From Tricholoma matsutake (lineage: Eukaryota; Basidiomycota; Agaricomycetes; Agaricales; Tricholomataceae), in NCBI GenBank assembly GCA_026075535.2, contig AP026544.2, positions 11,346,001 to 11,410,000 of the forward strand: DNA of 64,000 nt, given 5' to 3'. The notes beneath the pieces are model-generated. The model saw nothing but the letters and a program-made list of their open reading frames with translations. It was not told the origin of the DNA and made no database searches. Numbering within the stretch: position 1 is the stretch's first letter; each line of letters begins with the position of its first letter. The position numbers and the translations under genes were made by a program. This document shows positions 51,440 through 63,646 of the stretch, piece by piece.

Positions 51440-51447
51440 TGTTCAGC

Positions 51448-54400
51448 TAGAATGCTGTTGTGTGCTTGTATAAGTGCAAGTCTTTATTGGAGAGCAAAGT
51501 TTGATTCTGCTGGAGAAATGGTTCTGATTGACATTCAAGGCAAGTAATCTAGGCATATTGTCACATACATATTGATTGACCACATCCTACAGGCAGATAC
51601 TCAAGGTGTTGATGAGCTTGTGATGTTTGACCTGATCCTTACATTTATTTAATGCTGATTGCTAACAGCTATTTGCAGATGCAATAAGTTGGGGGGGCTG
51701 GGTGACAGGAGTCAAGATGGCATTGTGCAGTTTGGCAAGCAACACAAATGTAACTCTATTTGTCAACTCTTAGGGCTCTCTGACCCTTGTCACATCACCA
51801 AATTGCTCACCACACCTGCTCTGACCACCAAATCAAGTCTGTCTTGCAGCAGTGATGCGATTGAACATCTAGGTATGTTGTTTTCACTATTGACTTCTTG
51901 TTTACCATAACTTTCACTGTGTCTAGTCTTTATTGGAGAGGGAAGACTTGATGTTGATGAGCACAACAATATTGATCAACAATTGGAGACATCAGAACCT
52001 CAACCGCTGCCAGTTCCACATGGATCAATTTATACTGCAAGCCATGAAGATGAAGATGCTTCACCTATGGCATTTCTCAGTGCATGGTTTAGCTGGGGTC
52101 CATTTAGTACAGTCCAGCAGGTCCATTGGAAATCATACCAAGGCTTATTTCAATTCTAATATTTAATTTCAGGCCATCATTACAAAGAAGCATGGACCTC
52201 TAAATATCACCCTTCTTGATTCAGCCAATCACACCAAATCACAAATAGATCAGTACTCCATTGATTACAAGGAAGTTTGCACTATGTCGTCACATCAAAG
52301 ATATTATCTGACTTCAAACTTGCTCTCTCAAATCCAGTTTTGGATTATTCTAGATATGCCAATGCTGTAGCTGGTGCATTTAATTACTTGTTTGTCTCTG
52401 TGTCACCTCATTTCATTTGTTGCTAGAACTTGATATCATCCACTTAGATCTCATTGAGCTCCAAAGAGTGTCTGAAGGACAGTGCAGCCTTCACAACATC
52501 TGCTGCGCAGGTAGCCATCCATCCCTTGGGGGCTCCAACATTGTCAACACTGCATTGAGTGTGCTTTCCCATTTTACACATGTGACATACATGGGTGACT
52601 ACCTTTTGGATAATTTCAAGTGTGAGAATGTTTGATCTTCATGTCGATATGTTACTGATGACACTGCTACAGACATCACCATGACTCAACCCTCTTGCAT
52701 GCCCATTATTCATTTTGAGACCCATTCATGAGTTTCATTGACCAGATACTATGTCTATGAGGTACATCTAACAACTCATAGAAAGGGTACAGCTCAAGAT
52801 AGCTATGGTGATCAAGGAGAGCATGCTATCAACACATTCACCAAGGCTCATGAATGCAACAAAGTTTGCTGGCTCCTGAAGTTAATTCCATTTTCTGCAG
52901 CGTGATCACGAGCAGGCTACGATGATAGTTCACATGGCATTTCTTTATGTTGTGGTCTCCATTACATGGTTACAACCTTTTCATACATTATTACAGTCCT
53001 TTCCTATCATATCCTAAGTCATATTATGCAGGTACACAACTATCCATCTACCTTCTTTTATGTCATTGTTGCAATCGTGACCCACCTTCCTTAACATCAC
53101 TGATAGTTTGTGCATCCTCAAATCATTAAAGCATATTTACCCTTTATCTGTGATTGGCTGAGTAAAGTGAGATGTGTAGGCACTCAAATCAGATCCTCCA
53201 CTGCAACCTGCAATTCATTGTTCATGATGGCAGTATATGCATGTCTGAGGGTGTCCATATGTGTGGAGGCACCTACAGTCTGATATCTTCATAGAGGAGG
53301 TGCAGGGAGAGGGCAAAGGGGGATCAAGCCTGGCACAGTTTGCGATTGGGTTTGTTTTTGAATAGTTGTAGACATAAGGAGTGGACTGAGAGCTGTATCA
53401 ATAGATAGAGGGCAGCTAAGAAGTTATAGAGTATTGGAATAATTGATCTGCCATACCATCAGTCTCTTCACTTAGTTCAGCCCCATTGTCCACAGTCTTG
53501 ATAGTATTAAAATCTACAACAAGAAATATGACCAAAAGCACATGAAATATGGGATTTCAACCTACCATGATTGGACTCAACAAGCTCCTTTCTTAAATTG
53601 CATGTATCCTCAATCAAAACACTGGCTTCCCAAGTATCATAGCCTTCAAGAGGCGATGGGGACATCTCATGTTGATTATATGAAACATGAGTACTGTCAT
53701 CCCCCACACAAAAATCCGGTGAAAATGATTGTCAAACCCTCTTCCTACCCAGGCTAGCTTTCCAGGACTCAGTGTTTGACAACTCGTTCTTCATGGGTAA
53801 AGATAACAGACATGCCAGACTGACTGCACAAGGCCCCGGTATGTCAGTCTCAGACTGGGCCCTGCAGTTGTTCCAGGTTAACAAACATTCAAAGTGAATC
53901 CCACTATCCATCTTCCATCATTTTGCCAGTGGGCGAGTTGTTGCACCAGAAAACCAGCAAGCAAGGAGTGCAGAATCATATCCACACCAGGGTCAAATGG
54001 ATGCTTGCATTCATTTATAGGTGGTGAGGAGGCCATAATTAGATCATGCAGGTCAATGTCGGACAATGACAGTAGCATTGATCTAGATGGAAAAGGCATC
54101 TTTCCTTGATCTTGCCTCCAAATTTCGGAAGTTGTTGATGTCGGTGGGGGAGAGGCATAGAGTGGAGTGAGATTATCTGGCTGGCTATCAATATGTATGC
54201 CTGATGGTTCCAACAAGCTCATCCTCCTCAAGCTGTCGAACCCTCTCCACATCCACATGACCAAACTTGCTCAGCACAGTCCCCAGCTCACCAAGCCCAG
54301 CTCACCAAGCCCAGCCCTCCCAACTGTCCCATAAAACAGTCCATGCAAAGGGTCCATGCTCTTCTTCCACTCTCCAGCCGAGACTCCCGCTGCACATGGT

Positions 54401-54874
54401 AGCATACCAATTGCACCAACAATCCTACTGAGGAGGATCATGCCCTCTCACAGATCGGCAGTGCAGCAGGTGTTGACAGGGAGGAGCAGGTTAATGCTGC
54501 CACCATTAGGTGTAGGACATCTCATGGCAGTATCTGTCATCACTAAGAATTATACCCTAGATAAGTTAGGAGTACAATTCATTAGTTGATGAGAATAAGA
54601 AATGAACAAGGAAAACTTACTTCAAGGCCTAAATGAGGCACTTGTCATTTGTGTCCGAGATGGTTTGTTTATTGCTGGTGGCATTTGCTTGCATTGTTAT
54701 GGGTGTGGGTGTGAGGAAAGGAGGGAAGGAGGAGGGCAGAGGGAGGCAGCAGCAGCATACTAATGTATGCCCGAGATGTACTATAGATGATGACAAATGG
54801 TGGCCATCAGCATCATTGAATATTGATCAGCCATGTTAGTAACAAATTTCAACCTGGTGGGTCCAGGCCATGGT
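51448..54874. other. Unassigned CpG-poor region, gene relics possible
   Basis: No domain recognised. Scattered GT...AG pairs and short protein-like bits on the plus strand (for example YWRAKFDSAGEMVLID near 51490 and RYYVYEVHLTTHRKGTAQD near 52745) suggest a heavily decayed multi-exon gene or transposon. On the minus strand a 128-codon frame (53878-54264) is open but of unremarkable composition. An imperfect direct repeat AGCTCACCAAGCCC occurs twice at about 54283-54312. Confidence 0.4.
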
Positions 54875-54960
54875 ACACTCTATTCAGATGACTATTTTAG
54901 TTACAAGCTGAATCCAGTGATAACTCCGAGATCAGGCACCTTAGCCAAAGAAGTGATTAT
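54875..54960 (+). repeat. Fragment of the chromovirus C/D leader
   Basis: Matches the 5' untranslated leader of D (about 42208-42275, GATGACTATTTTAGTTACA and CCGAGATCAGGCAC), then jumps to AAAGAAGTGATT, which in D lies about 130 bp further on. No LTR accompanies it, so it is a deletion derivative. Confidence 0.7.
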
Positions 54961-55289
54961 ATATAGAATAATTATATGTAAAACTGGTATATACTGGAGT
55001 AGGGTGCACAGGCACCTACTCTGAGAGTCACATGACCATGTAGTCAGTAGCGAGTCATGTGTATCATAGTGAGATTATCCTATCACTATGCAACCACATT
55101 CCATGTCTAGTGAGACACCTCAGGCATCTCCATCTTGGTGATGAGAGCATGCTTTGAACAACATCCTTGAAAGCAGAACACCGGAGCCGGTATCAGAACC
55201 AGAAGCCATGGAACCAGAACCAGACCCAGCACAATTCATTTCCCAGTAACATGTAATGACAAATGCCTCATTATAGCCTCACCTAGTCC

Positions 55290-56730
55290 ATGCAGAGTAA
55301 CCCTTATAAACTCATGGAAAGAAATGAGAAAGGGCAATTTTCAAAGCGACACAGAGTGGACACCATAGTCCCAATAACATTGACAGTTTCCACATCATCA
55401 TTTGACTCTACATCTGAAAGCTTGCTAACCACATCTATCAAATCTAGCCCATCACCAGCATCCTCCCCAGCATTACTCCCCACACCACCACCATCACCTA
55501 TCCAGAAACTGCCTCTGCCCACCAGCCCAGATCCCATGCAACTGACTAACCTTGAAGAGTTCAATGACAAACCGGATGGCAAAATCCAAGGACCAGTGTT
55601 TCTTCTAAGATTCCTACAAGTCATGCACAAAGCAAAAATCACAGACAACTGCAAAAAAGTAATGTGATTTGGGCTATATTTCACACTGGATTTGCCAGCA
55701 GAGGAGTGGTATGTCGATGCAGGGAGCCTTAATAGGGTGTGGGCCAACTTTGAAACAGAGTTCTGGAGCAGGTTCCCTGGGATCCAGAAGGCAAAGAAGA
55801 CGAGTACAGAGTTGGAAAGGGAAATGGTCAAGTTAGGTGCTGAAAGCAGAGGATCTGGATAAAATGGAAGTATACAGTGGAGTAAGTGTAGATGTACAAG
55901 GTGCATGCAAAGAAACTCTTCGAGGGCAAAGTGAGCCAAGATTGACATGGGGATGGTGAACATTGTACACATATGAGATAAACTTCTGGAAATCCTCAAA
56001 GACAAGGTCAGCGAGACTCATGTGAATTGGAAAGTGTTCTGCACAGCTATCGAAGGCGTTAACAGAATGTACATCAGAGATGGGTAAAGAAACACTGAGA
56101 GCAGGAAGCTAAGGTTGATATTATCACCACCCAGCTGAACCAAGAAGAATGCATGCTAGCACGATCCACCACCCACATCTCAGACCTAACCATGCAGTTC
56201 AGCCACATGACCATCAGCAATGCCCAAACTGCTCCACCCAATGTGCCACAATGTCAGTATCCACAGCAACCAAACTACAACCACCAAGCTGGGCCCCACC
56301 TGTCAAGCATCACTATGGAAGACGAGAAAGCCATGGTACAAGCAAACATGACAAAATACCCACAATTCCCCAACACTGCTGAAGGTCATACATCATACTT
56401 CGAGCAGCTACACACCTGGAAAGCAGTGCATGGCGAAAATGCACCCATCACCATATATACACCATTTCCACTGCGACCAGGGAGGACGCTGGTATGCTCG
56501 GGGGAGTGCTACAAATGTGGAATGCAGGGACATAGGGGTGTGGATTGCAAAGAGGGTATGGCAAAGGTACAACTGCAAGAAAGTAAATGGAGAGCATTAT
56601 ACAGTAGATACCTAGGATGAAGCCATTGGGACCAAGCAGTAGCAGTGAACCATGTAGCAGAGGTGGGAGAGTTTGCATGGGCAGGCTATGGGGAAGAGCA
56701 GGGAAATGGGGAAGGGCCACTCATCTAGAG
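55290..56730 (+). pseudogene. Gypsy element J, Gag with zinc knuckle
   Basis: Starts near MQSNPYKLMERNEKGQFSK. A Ser/Pro-rich linker precedes the capsid region LTNLEEFNDKPDGKIQGPVF, a stop, then LPAEEWYVDAGSLNRVWANF, ETEFWSRFPGIQKAKKTS. The frame shifts, then 56153-56620 carries AEGHTSYFEQLHTWKAVHGE and the CCHC knuckle CYKCGMQGHRGVDC followed by WRALYSRYLG. Capsid pattern and the AEEW/AAEQW motif relate it to F. No LTR or pol found; it is cut off at about 56740 by the palindrome. Confidence 0.7.
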
Positions 56731-56751
56731 GACAGACAGGTGGCCCCAGAT

Positions 56752-57061
56752 CAGAAATAGTTTCAGAAAGGCTAGCTTTCAACCTCATGATTGGTATAGT
56801 AAAAGTAATAATTTCACATCAGGTTTTCAAGATCACAAAAGGCAAACATTCTAATAGAGATTTCACCACCTTGAAATATTAAATTTCATGGGCAGGCACT
56901 AGTGGGCACTGCCTTTCACAAATTTGAAATTTAATATTTCTAGGTGGTGAAGTCTCTATTAGAATGTTTGCCTTTTGTGATCTTGAAAACCTGATGTGAA
57001 ATAATTACTTTCACTATACCAATCATGAGGTTGAAAGCTAGCCTTTCTGAAACTATTTCTG
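56752..57061. repeat. 310 bp snap-back palindrome
   Basis: Left arm 56752-56887 and right arm 56925-57061 are about 136-137 bp each, with only a handful of mismatches, around a 37 bp centre. Arms begin CAGAAATAGTTTCAGAAAGG and its complement. Folded as DNA or RNA it would make a very long stem. Confidence 0.88.
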
Positions 57062-58344
57062 CAGATTGAAAGCCAGCCCCTCCACTCCCAGAATGTTAAA
57101 CTGAACAGCTGCTGAAAGGCTTGTTGAAAGTCTTTGTGAAAGTCACGCTTTCACACAGACTTTGACCAACCAGAAAGAAATTCTTTTATGGATCAGAAAG
57201 CATGACCAGAAAATGAAACTTTCTGATCTAATTTCTGAAAGCCTTTCAGGCAATTGATAAGTTAGACATCACCTTACAGAAATACTTCCAGTATCTACAC
57301 TGAAATGTCATGAGAAATTTAACCAGAAATATTGATTTTCAAAGTATATTTCTAATGGGTAATTTTTTGAATTTCTGTTTGTAGAAATTTAGTCTCAAAT
57401 ATAATATTTCACAAAGAATTTCTAACTATATTTCAGAAAGGAGGAATTATGAGGCTGGCCATGTGATTGTGGCTACTGTGGCTAAGTAGTCATATATATG
57501 GCTATATACACTATACATGACTGGTGATGGTTCTGCATGGTAGGAAAGAGGAGAAGTGAGAAGGGTATAAGACAGGATACCATCTACTGGAGTTGTGCAA
57601 CCTCTGAAGCCAGCAGGATGTATGTGGAGGTCTATAAAAATATTTATATGAATGGGGAATGATGTTGAAGAGCTGGGAGAGGGGGGTTGTGTGCCAATGC
57701 ATCTGTATGGGATGGGGAGAAAGATCAACACTTACCTACATTCCTGGGCCTTCCCCTTCCAAATGTAAATATAGAGAGTATAATTTATACCATAAAATCA
57801 ATATTAGCAACCCCCACAAGGTGCTATAGTAGTATTTATGGTCAGAAAAGAAAGTATCACATAGGTAAGCTACATTGTATTGAATGATACAACCTATTGA
57901 ATGCATTGTGTTGAGTAATATGGATTTGGTGGATGACATCGAACACTCCCTATGTGTATATGTACATACTATAGTAACAAATGAATGCACTATTACAATT
58001 CTTGCTGTACAATACAGTAGATGTGCAATACAAGGGGGTGGCAGGACAGGAATCCCAGACCAGATATAGGGGGGGTCTCACTGGAGACCGAGATCTTTTT
58101 TTACTTATGTATTACCTGATGCTGCCAAGCCACATTGTGAGGGAACAATGTCATGATCAGCAACGTCAGCAGCATTTTGTAAATGTGTTAAGGTTACCAT
58201 GTAAGATGTGAGAGCTTCTCTTTCCCATTCAACAGCTTCTGTGTCAGAAATGCAAGGTGATTTACCAAGTTGACAGACTTTGTCTCATAATTCCATGCAG
58301 ATCAATGATGGCTTGTGATACATTGGTCTGGTAGGCAGTACAAC
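57062..58344. other. CpG-poor region with repeated TTTCTGAAAG motifs, no gene
   Basis: CTTTCTGAAA / TTTCAGAAAG words of the palindrome recur at about 57046, 57228 and 57433, so 56750-57450 may be one repeat-derived unit. Beyond 57450 there is nothing I can assign. A GGTCTCACTGGAGACC hairpin lies at 58074-58089. Confidence 0.5.
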
Positions 58345-60945
58345 TCACTGTGTTTGTTCAAAAATGCTGGCAAAATCAATCCACTCCTCAACCACAGATT
58401 GAACCAGTGTCAATGCCAAGGAAGAGGCTGATCCCAGTCCCAATCCCAGTGCCAGTTCCAATTCCTGAGTGGCATACATATCCATTACCTTGACATCTGT
58501 TAGCCTTAGCAATTCTGCTGCAGTCACTTCATCCTCCCATTGTTTGATTGCCTGTTGGCTGAATGCTGCCATCAGTTCCACATTGTGCTTGCCAAGTTGT
58601 GTGGAGATCTCCAGGGCTTCTGAAGGTTTTGAGCACAGTGTAACTGCCATGCCAAGCATTTTCTTGTTATTTGAATCTGTAGCATGATCATCAAGTATTT
58701 CTGCCTGATGTGGCAACATTACTGCTCTGACTGTTGGGGAAATGGAGTTCAGTGATGACCACAAAGACTTGAGTATTTCCCCTGCTACAATCACAGACCC
58801 TGGAATGAAAGATGGAGCATAGCAAAAAAAGGCATTCATCCTTGTGGCCATGAACATGCAACAGCCCAATGGCCTGGTCAATGGTCAAGCTGGCAGGAAG
58901 ATGTGCACCAATATGCTCCAGAATGTAGATAATGTACTGGCAGACAACATTGTAAATGAGGATTACTCCCTGCTGAGGGTCAACCCTGATGGTCTTCAGC
59001 ACTTGAAGGAAAGCAAAGTCTACATTCTTTTGCTGTTCTCCCCAAAACAAGTCCACCAGTGCATTGGGTGCATAACAGCCATGCTGTGCACATGCAATGG
59101 CTACTACTCCAGTCCTATCACATGCCTTCAATGCCAAAAAAGCATTTGCAATGGCTTGGAATTTAATTTTCACAAGGAGCCTTCTGGAAACCCTGGTACA
59201 AATCAGGACCAGCATCAGGAGTGGCATTGGCATTGGCCATGGCCAAGTAAAGTGTATCTACCATCAATCATTCTATGGCAGCTTGGAGGAACTGCTCGTA
59301 TTCAGCCTGATTTGGGGCCATCCCACAGCCATATATCAGTATTGGAGTTTCTCTGCCAAACATGGTCAGCTTTGAAATTGCCATTGGCCACAAATATGCA
59401 TTTAAAAAAAATCTGAGTGCCATAGTATCATGTGAGATACAGCTTGTACAATCAAGTTATTTATTTAGTCACCCACTGGTTCACATCATCCTTCCAGTTT
59501 TCCAGTATATTTATGCCTACTTGAGGACAGGCTGGACAGTAATTAGCAAGTGATCCTGGTTTGGGATTCAATGGATCTTTTTGATTGTGTCCATACCCTG
59601 TCCAGTTCAATCTTTTCATCCAACGCCATAAGCAGGACATGCACCAAAGCTCATGGTAGAGGTTGACCACTTTGGCAGGCCTCATCAGCAAGTTATGTGC
59701 TGAATCAGCTGGTAAAACTGATAGGCCAATGCCTTCAATTCCAGATTACAGAGCCAAAAGTGGTCTAGAACCTGCATGGTGAAAAGAGTGCATATTTTGG
59801 TGAAGCTTGTGGGTAGCAGGTGACTGGTCACTAGGTCCAAGGGAATTCAGTGTTCCCCCTGGCAGTGGCAGGTAACCATTGCTAAGTGATGTATTCCATT
59901 CATATGCACCACACAGATATAACTGTTGTTCAAGGCATCAGCAGTTGCCAGCATGGTAGTTGCCTCAACATTGGTCCTCATGCATTGTTCCACTGTTTGA
60001 TTCCCTTCCATAAGATCAGGCAAATATGGTTGAAACCCATGGATGTCTTCATCACATGTTCAACTTCATGTTTGTCATCACCATCTAGGAAGCCTTGTAA
60101 ACTATCCTCAATGTCAATATTGCCCTTTCCTTGATGCCAAAGGGCATCCAGGCAATCAAAAAAACCTGTGTTTCCCCCAGTCTCATATTCCCAATGCCAA
60201 GTTGCGATATGGGGCCAATGCTGATTGTCAGCTTGCCAATAGGCTGACTCTTGCTCTGCTTTATCCTTCATGTCTTCAAATGTCTCCAGATATTTCATTT
60301 GAAAGTAAAGAGCATTGCAAATTGGCTCATCTGTCTGGTGCTGGACCATACATGCCAACCTTCCATACCTCAATGCAGCAGAAGTGCATGCCAGTCCAGC
60401 ATTCAATGCAATGGCAGGGATTTTGCCTGTGTGTTACATGCATACATGTTTGGCAAAGTGTGCTTCCTAGTGAACACTTAACACATCTCCAAATTGCCCA
60501 TTTATTCAGTTGACAGTGGTTGCAACCTTGTTTGTCAATGGACCATGTCTGCTGAGTCGGGGAAGCTTGCAGAAATTTATCCACTTGTCCCACAAACTCC
60601 AAGACATAGTCTTGCTGTTGCTGTCTCTATTAGTTGTATATGAGCCTCGGTAAGTCAATCAGTGTCAGAAGCTGACCATGCTGATCTGTGGCTGAATTGG
60701 CTCATTGGCCACCTGGGGTTCTTGCATATCCCATTCTGGAGCAAGATTGAGATTATCCTGTATACCAGAATTCAATTCACAATGTTCTTCCATAACTGCA
60801 GTCAGGAGGACCTTCATGCACTTTGTTTTTGGTCCATGTTTCATGTTGACCTCAACTTCTACATGTGTAACAGGATCCACTGCATTATCATTGTCCTCAT
60901 GCAGAGGGACATTCTTCTTTGATCTTCTCTTTCACTTGTAAGAAG
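58345..60945 (-). pseudogene. KDZ (Kyakuja-Dileera-Zisupton) transposase with CxC cysteine cluster
   Basis: Minus strand from about 60945: NAVDPVTHVEVEVNMKHGP, then the cysteine cluster CNHCQLNKWAIWRCVKCS, LGSTLCQTCMHVTHRQNP, then ECWTGMHFCC (CxC domain seen on fungal KDZ transposases). Then KRLNWTGYGHNQKDP, LANYCPACPQVGIN, ACDRTGVVAIACAQHGCYAP, NALVDLFWGEQQKNVDFAFL, VVCQYIIYILEHIGAHLP, IGLLHVHGHKDECLF, FIPGSVIVAGEILKSLWSS and ILDDHATDSNNKKM. At least five frames are needed, so it is an old pseudogene. It cannot be transposed by its own product. TIRs were not found. Confidence 0.82.
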
Positions 60946-61740
60946 CTCTTGTTTGACTCATGAGTCATGATGATTTAAGGGGAATCAACAACATGCATTG
61001 ATGGCTATTGTACTATCAGCCTTGTGTGATCCTCATGTGATCCTTGTGCCAATAATATGTTATGCCAATGACAAGGATGATTCTTTCCTCCACATCAATC
61101 CCCTCCAATGCTGCCTGAACCATCAGAGAACCTGGGTTTGAGACAGTACTGGAAATGGAGCAGATATATGGTCAAAGAGTGGATGATCATTGAGCCTTAT
61201 AAAGATGCATTCCAATCAAAAGTTGGCTGATTGCAAATACTCAAATGTGACATTCTCCCTGTGATATTTAATTATGGGGTGGAAATTGAGAGGGCCCCAA
61301 TGGATGAGGAGGAGAGTCACATTCATGCCAAGGTGAACTATCAAGCATGTCAAGGTTGTATTATTGATCCCATTGCCAGGAACTGACAACCTGGCTTTCA
61401 AACAACTGGTGGATGACCAAAGGCTGCTCGCAGAAATCAAACAACTTCAAAGTGAAGCAATCGGAAGCCATCTGGAGCTTACACTAGGACTGAGTTTTCA
61501 AAGAGATCAGAAACCTGTTGGGTGTTGAGGACACTGTGTGCACTACTCTGTTTTTATGAGCAACACAGCAGAGGAACATAAAACCTCATTCTCAATAAAT
61601 TGAGAACTTGGAACCCTTGATCATGTGACACCATCACAGTGACCTGCCTTTTCAAGAAAGAGCTACTCTGTACTCAGTTTCATTAGTTTCGTGACATGCA
61701 AAATCATGTGTTGAATGTGAAGGAGGAATTATTATTACTC
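60946..61740. other. Relic region; one decayed plus-strand reading
   Basis: 61105-61400 on the plus strand reads MLPEPSENLGLRQYWKWSRY, then MVKEWMIIEPYKDAFQSK, then DILPVIFNYGVEIERAPMDE with stops. It is clearly protein-like (it may belong to a transposon ORF whose name I cannot give). The rest shows nothing. Confidence 0.35.
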
Positions 61741-62340
61741 TCTGCCTAGTAGTAAAAGTTACATGATGAGAGTTATAGCATCTCCTGCCTTGCTTGCATC
61801 AAAGTCAAAGGTTACCGGGCGAGAAAGGGCAAGGGGGAAACAAGTAAAAGCAACAAGTTTGAAGTAAACAACATTGAACAATGCCACACAGCGCCGATCA
61901 AGTCGCATAGGGATGGAAATGGCAGAGGGATGTGGGCTATGAGAACGACAGGGATTACAAGAGGGAAAAACGACGGCAAAATACAAGACAGAAGGGGGGG
62001 GGGCAGGATGTTGATGAGCAACATCAAACAATGCCCAATGACGTTGTTTCGAGTTGCGGAGGGAAACGAGAGAGAACGGGTGCTGAAATGATGACGAGCA
62101 ACGTCCAACAGTGTTGGAGTGGGACGAAGAGGGAGGGGGGAGGGTACGAGAGAGAATGGGGGGATGTTGATGAGCAACATCAAACAATGCTAGACAGTGT
62201 CGTTTCTGTTGTTGGAGACGGCTGTGACAATTGTCGATGCCAAATTCGCCTGTGATGGCAAGGGTAGCTGTCTGCGAAGTGGGTCGAGGTCGGGTCGTGA
62301 CTATCCCTAAATTTTATATTGGCAATGTTAGCATAATAAC
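61741..62340. repeat. Purine-rich tandem repeats with GATGTTG-ATGAG-CAACATC hairpins
   Basis: GATGTTG-ATGAG-CAACATC followed by AAACAATGC occurs at about 62008 and 62163. A variant (GATGACGAGCAACGTCCAAC) lies at about 62090, and a partial AACATTGAACAATGCC at about 61870. Period about 75-80 bp, with GGGGGG tracts between. ORFs here on both strands are repeat translation. CpG becomes frequent again from about 61800. Confidence 0.6.
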
Positions 62341-62364
62341 GAAAGGAAAAGAAAATGTACCTTG

Positions 62365-62392
62365 CAGCTCAGAGACAATCATCTCTGAGCTG
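62365..62392. repeat. Perfect 11 bp-stem hairpin
   Basis: CAGCTCAGAGA-CAATCA-TCTCTGAGCTG. Isolated; no T-tract or adjacent gene end that would make it a terminator. Confidence 0.7.
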
Positions 62393-63646
62393 TGTTGATA
62401 CGTTGACATTGGCAGTTGGCATCGTTGCTGCTCCTTCTCCTCTTGTACTCGTTTGTGTTGCTGCCGTAGATGTTATGTCTGCATTTCAAAGGTGCATTTC
62501 AAATTGCCATTGACGAGGACAAGATTGAGGTGGTGGTTGCGCAGTCGATCGTCGTCATCGAGGTAGTGTTACTCCTGTGAGATAAAGATACAATGACAAA
62601 CATGGGAGGGGGCCAGGTGTGCACCAGATTGAGGTCGATGTTATGTTATGTTCTCTGTAGATATTGTTCGAGCCGACGAAGGTGCTAGCATCGCGGCGAG
62701 GAAAGTTACAGTTTGTCGTGGCACTGTGACACGATCAAGGGTTTTGCCTACCAAATGCACCAGACGATATGGTTGCATTCTACGTCTTGTCCGCTGATCC
62801 GTCTAGACCGCAGGTCCGCTTGCACCACAACGGATGGGTTACGAGACTTGCTTCTTGGTACAAGCCCTTCTGTAATATAAGTAGATCATTCAGCGGAGCA
62901 CGAAACAAAGTGATGATCTTGATGTGACTCTGGCGGCTTGTCCCGAAATTTCTCCATGCCGTTCTTTTGGTTCAAACTTCACAGGTTGTTAACAGGGACT
63001 TTGACCGTTGCCAAGTCGCCTGAAGCTACTTGGATTGCCAAACGTCTCTTACACCGTCGAAGTCCCTGAAATTCGGAGTCGGTACCTTTCGTCGTCGAAA
63101 TCAGTCGCCGTCGTGCAGGTGTCCTGGACATATTGGCAGCAGTTGGCAGCATAGTTTTCATATGTTCGCCGGAGACTATGATAGTGTATGACTGTATGAC
63201 GGCAGAGATCGGTAACCGGTAACCTGTGCAACGAAATTCAGTAACGATCAATCAGGAGTTTGTAAATTGCAGGCGAGATCACGTGCTGGAAACGACAGAT
63301 TTTTTGACTTGAATGGGTTTGGTTTGGAATACTTACCACCCCCCATTCAGGCTGAGTTTGACTGCAATTGCGATTTCCACAAGGACGTTCCTATTAAACG
63401 TCTCTGAACGTTCCCCACATTCATTTGAAACCCACTTTCGTTCGTTGCTAGAGCTCCACGTGGAACACGAACCGCGTGTCATTTGTAAATTAATCGAGAG
63501 GTTCGTCTTATTCCGACACGCGACTTTCGCGGTGCTGACTTTTATGGGTTGGTCAACTACGTATCTCCGCAAATTTGTGAAAATGACCACTCTATCTCCC
63601 GCATATTTATTATTACCTGCAGGTTTCTTATAATACTAATACTTAG
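62393..63646. other. CpG-rich stretch, no gene identified
   Basis: Frames of up to 106 codons occur on both strands with no recognised domain. The last 300 bp are the upstream region of the ORF at 63647, with TATTTATTATTA at about 63604. Confidence 0.4.

Larger units (their letters stand above)
48700..51447 (-). pseudogene. Gypsy element I, integrase C-terminus and tail, with two MITEs inserted
   Basis: Minus strand: AWVKQTHDANQRHHISLLVK, KGDLCYISTKNITFPRGYAR, KYIGPYKVLEDF (integrase C-terminal domain). A decayed chromodomain-like block follows (MFKVRWGSSDITWMLYHQIK, then LHALESYLELLGI). Next a long tail: LSHIHLAKLSDGHFCLSNPN, YEQFTTFFNNPAG, and the frame 48991-48737. A MITE splits the tail at 49620-50333; removing it with one GCTGAAAC copy gives NSNMFQHKIDLEGSAMNN in frame. 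A chromodomain and long extension after integrase is a layout I associate with one agaricomycete gypsy lineage. LTRs and the rest of Pol are absent. Confidence 0.6.

Noticed and set aside
61932..62255. A 107-codon plus-strand Arg/Glu-rich ORF
   Set aside because: Repeat translation of the GATGTTGATGAGCAACATC array with a G9 homopolymer in frame.
62365..62392. A rho-independent-type terminator
   Set aside because: Eukaryotic sequence, no T-tract, no gene ending next to it.
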